Assembly: GCF_026130175.1 (NCBI RefSeq)
Contig: NZ_JAIGNI010000004.1
Location: 116,792 to 180,791 of the forward strand
Length of the DNA: 64,000 nt
Reading direction: 5' to 3'
Source of the DNA: Lyngbya sp. CCAP 1446/10
GTDB taxonomy: Bacteria; Cyanobacteriota; Cyanobacteriia; Cyanobacteriales; Microcoleaceae
Shown: piece after piece, positions 63,222 to 64,000 of the stretch
Position numbering within the stretch: position 1 is the first letter of the stretch
Layout: every line of letters begins with the position of its first letter
The notes under the pieces: model-generated
Database searches by the model: none
Seen by the model: only the letters and a program-made list of their open reading frames with translations
What the model was told of the DNA's origin: nothing
Program-made: the position numbers and the translations under genes

Positions 63222-63839
63222 TCAAGAATATGTCTGCAAGCGATCGGTCAAATCTGACACACTGGCCAAGTCTAAAACTGCCTCTCCTAAATTCTCTAAT
63301 TGCTCAGCGGATAACCGAGTGATGCGAGCTTGAATCTCCGACGACAGCGGCCCGACACGGCGCTCCAACAGCGACACAACTAATTGCTGTAACTGCTGCT
63401 TTCCTTGTTCGATGCCTTGTTCGATGCCTTGTTCGATACCTTGTTCGATACCTTCTGCCAGGGCTATTTTGGTAGCTAGACTAATGGAGCCACGCTGGTC
63501 TTGAATCCAGATTTCTCGCTTATCTAACTCATCTAGTTCCTGAGCATTTAGATTTGCTGTACTGGCAATTTTAAAAGCCTGTTTCAGTTCCTCTACATTT
63601 CCCAATTCTTCTGGAACAGCCTGTAAAGCTTGAGCTGTTTTCATGAAGTATATCCACTTATCTGTCAAGGTTTCTAATTCATCTAGTTCCTTGTTGAATT
63701 TTGGTAACTCCACAAACACCATCTCAAATTGATCTGCTAGATAATCTACTAAAAATGTCTTTTCTTTGAAGATAAAATGCGAAATCACTGTGTCTATGTT
63801 CTCAAACATTTTAAAATCTGTAATCGTCAGAGCAATCAC
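63222..63839 (-). pseudogene. Rpn-family (PD-(D/E)XK) nuclease gene, N-terminus missing
   Basis: The visible 205 residues match the C-terminal part of Rpn-type proteins: IALTITDFKMFENIDTVISH, FIFKEKTFLVDYLADQFEMV, FVELPKFNKELDELETLTDK and WIYFMKTAQALQAVPEELGN. The N-terminal third, which holds the nuclease core, is absent. Upstream, TGSGYSKLNP continues the expected protein for about ten residues, after which the sequence becomes unrelated, so it is a truncated gene. A tandem (EQGI)x4 repeat, from a 12-bp DNA unit, lies at about residues 130-146. Start would be a GTG at 63839. Probably non-functional. Confidence 0.7.
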
Positions 63840-64000
63840 AGGGTTTAACTTGCTGTAGCCACTTCCTGTGCTTAGGAATGAAAATTTAATAACCTCAGCG
63901 ATGTATAATAAATAAATGAGTGAATATGAATAGGTTCATGTTTCGGTATGGATGTCAAATATTATACCTACTTGGTTCTTCTTATGTCGCCCATGATTTG

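Overview
The window looks like chromosomal DNA of a filamentous, non-heterocystous cyanobacterium, most like the Microcoleus/Oscillatoria group. This is inferred from very frequent GCGATCGC (HIP1-type) octamers, heptanucleotide tandem repeats (STRR type), GUN4 and DUF1997 proteins, several Uma2 genes, and many small cyanobacteria-type hypothetical proteins. Nothing was searched against a database. No rRNA, tRNA or CRISPR array was recognised.

Layout. 1-6 kb: a partial LCP-family cell-wall gene, a membrane protein, rpe, a DsbA-like lipoprotein, and a run of small stress-type genes ending with CsbD. 6.6-9.5 kb: a large hybrid histidine kinase whose sensor resembles an amide/urea-binding protein. 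9.6-13.3 kb: uvrB flanked by two decayed DUF433/DUF5615 toxin-antitoxin modules, with a repeat-rich protein upstream and a duplicated scrap of the uvrB 3' end downstream. 13.4-16.9 kb: an accessory block holding a Uma2 gene, an IS607-type element (serine recombinase plus TnpB), a small possible ribbon-helix-helix protein and a broken gene. A direct repeat of about 90 bp brackets this block. 17-21 kb: a muramidase-like membrane protein, a small exported protein, an NAD(P)-binding reductase, a DUF1997 protein and a pseudogene. 21.3-28 kb: signalling, with a PAS/GAF hybrid kinase next to a response regulator-adenylate cyclase, then hisG, a GST and an OmpR-type regulator. 28-38.5 kb: housekeeping and metal genes (metallophosphoesterase, msrA, holB, tmk, copper P-type ATPase, a carboxyl-terminal protease, ispG). 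38.7-43 kb: a GUN4 kinase, then an island with MazEF-like and HigBA-like modules bracketed by two copies of one small gene.

43-51 kb is the most interesting region. Read leftward it encodes a VWA protein, a PP2C-type phosphatase, a multi-pass membrane protein, a nuclease-like protein, an RNase III-like protein with altered catalytic positions, a Uma2 protein, and an atypical kinase with a zinc ribbon and a long Gly/Trp-rich membrane tail. VWA + PP2C + atypical kinase match the TerY-P / YegL-YegK-YegI triad, here spread out with extra genes between the core members.

51-64 kb returns to core genes: a third Uma2 gene, carB, mltA, a TPR protein, a ROK-family sugar kinase, pyrG and a truncated Rpn-type nuclease gene. 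Intergenic DNA is dominated by repeats: heptamer arrays, AGAAACCGGGTTTT palindromes and C-rich MITE-like elements. Some repeats have entered coding sequence, as in the copper ATPase and the OmpR regulator. Several palindromes sit between convergent genes, where they could act as terminators.
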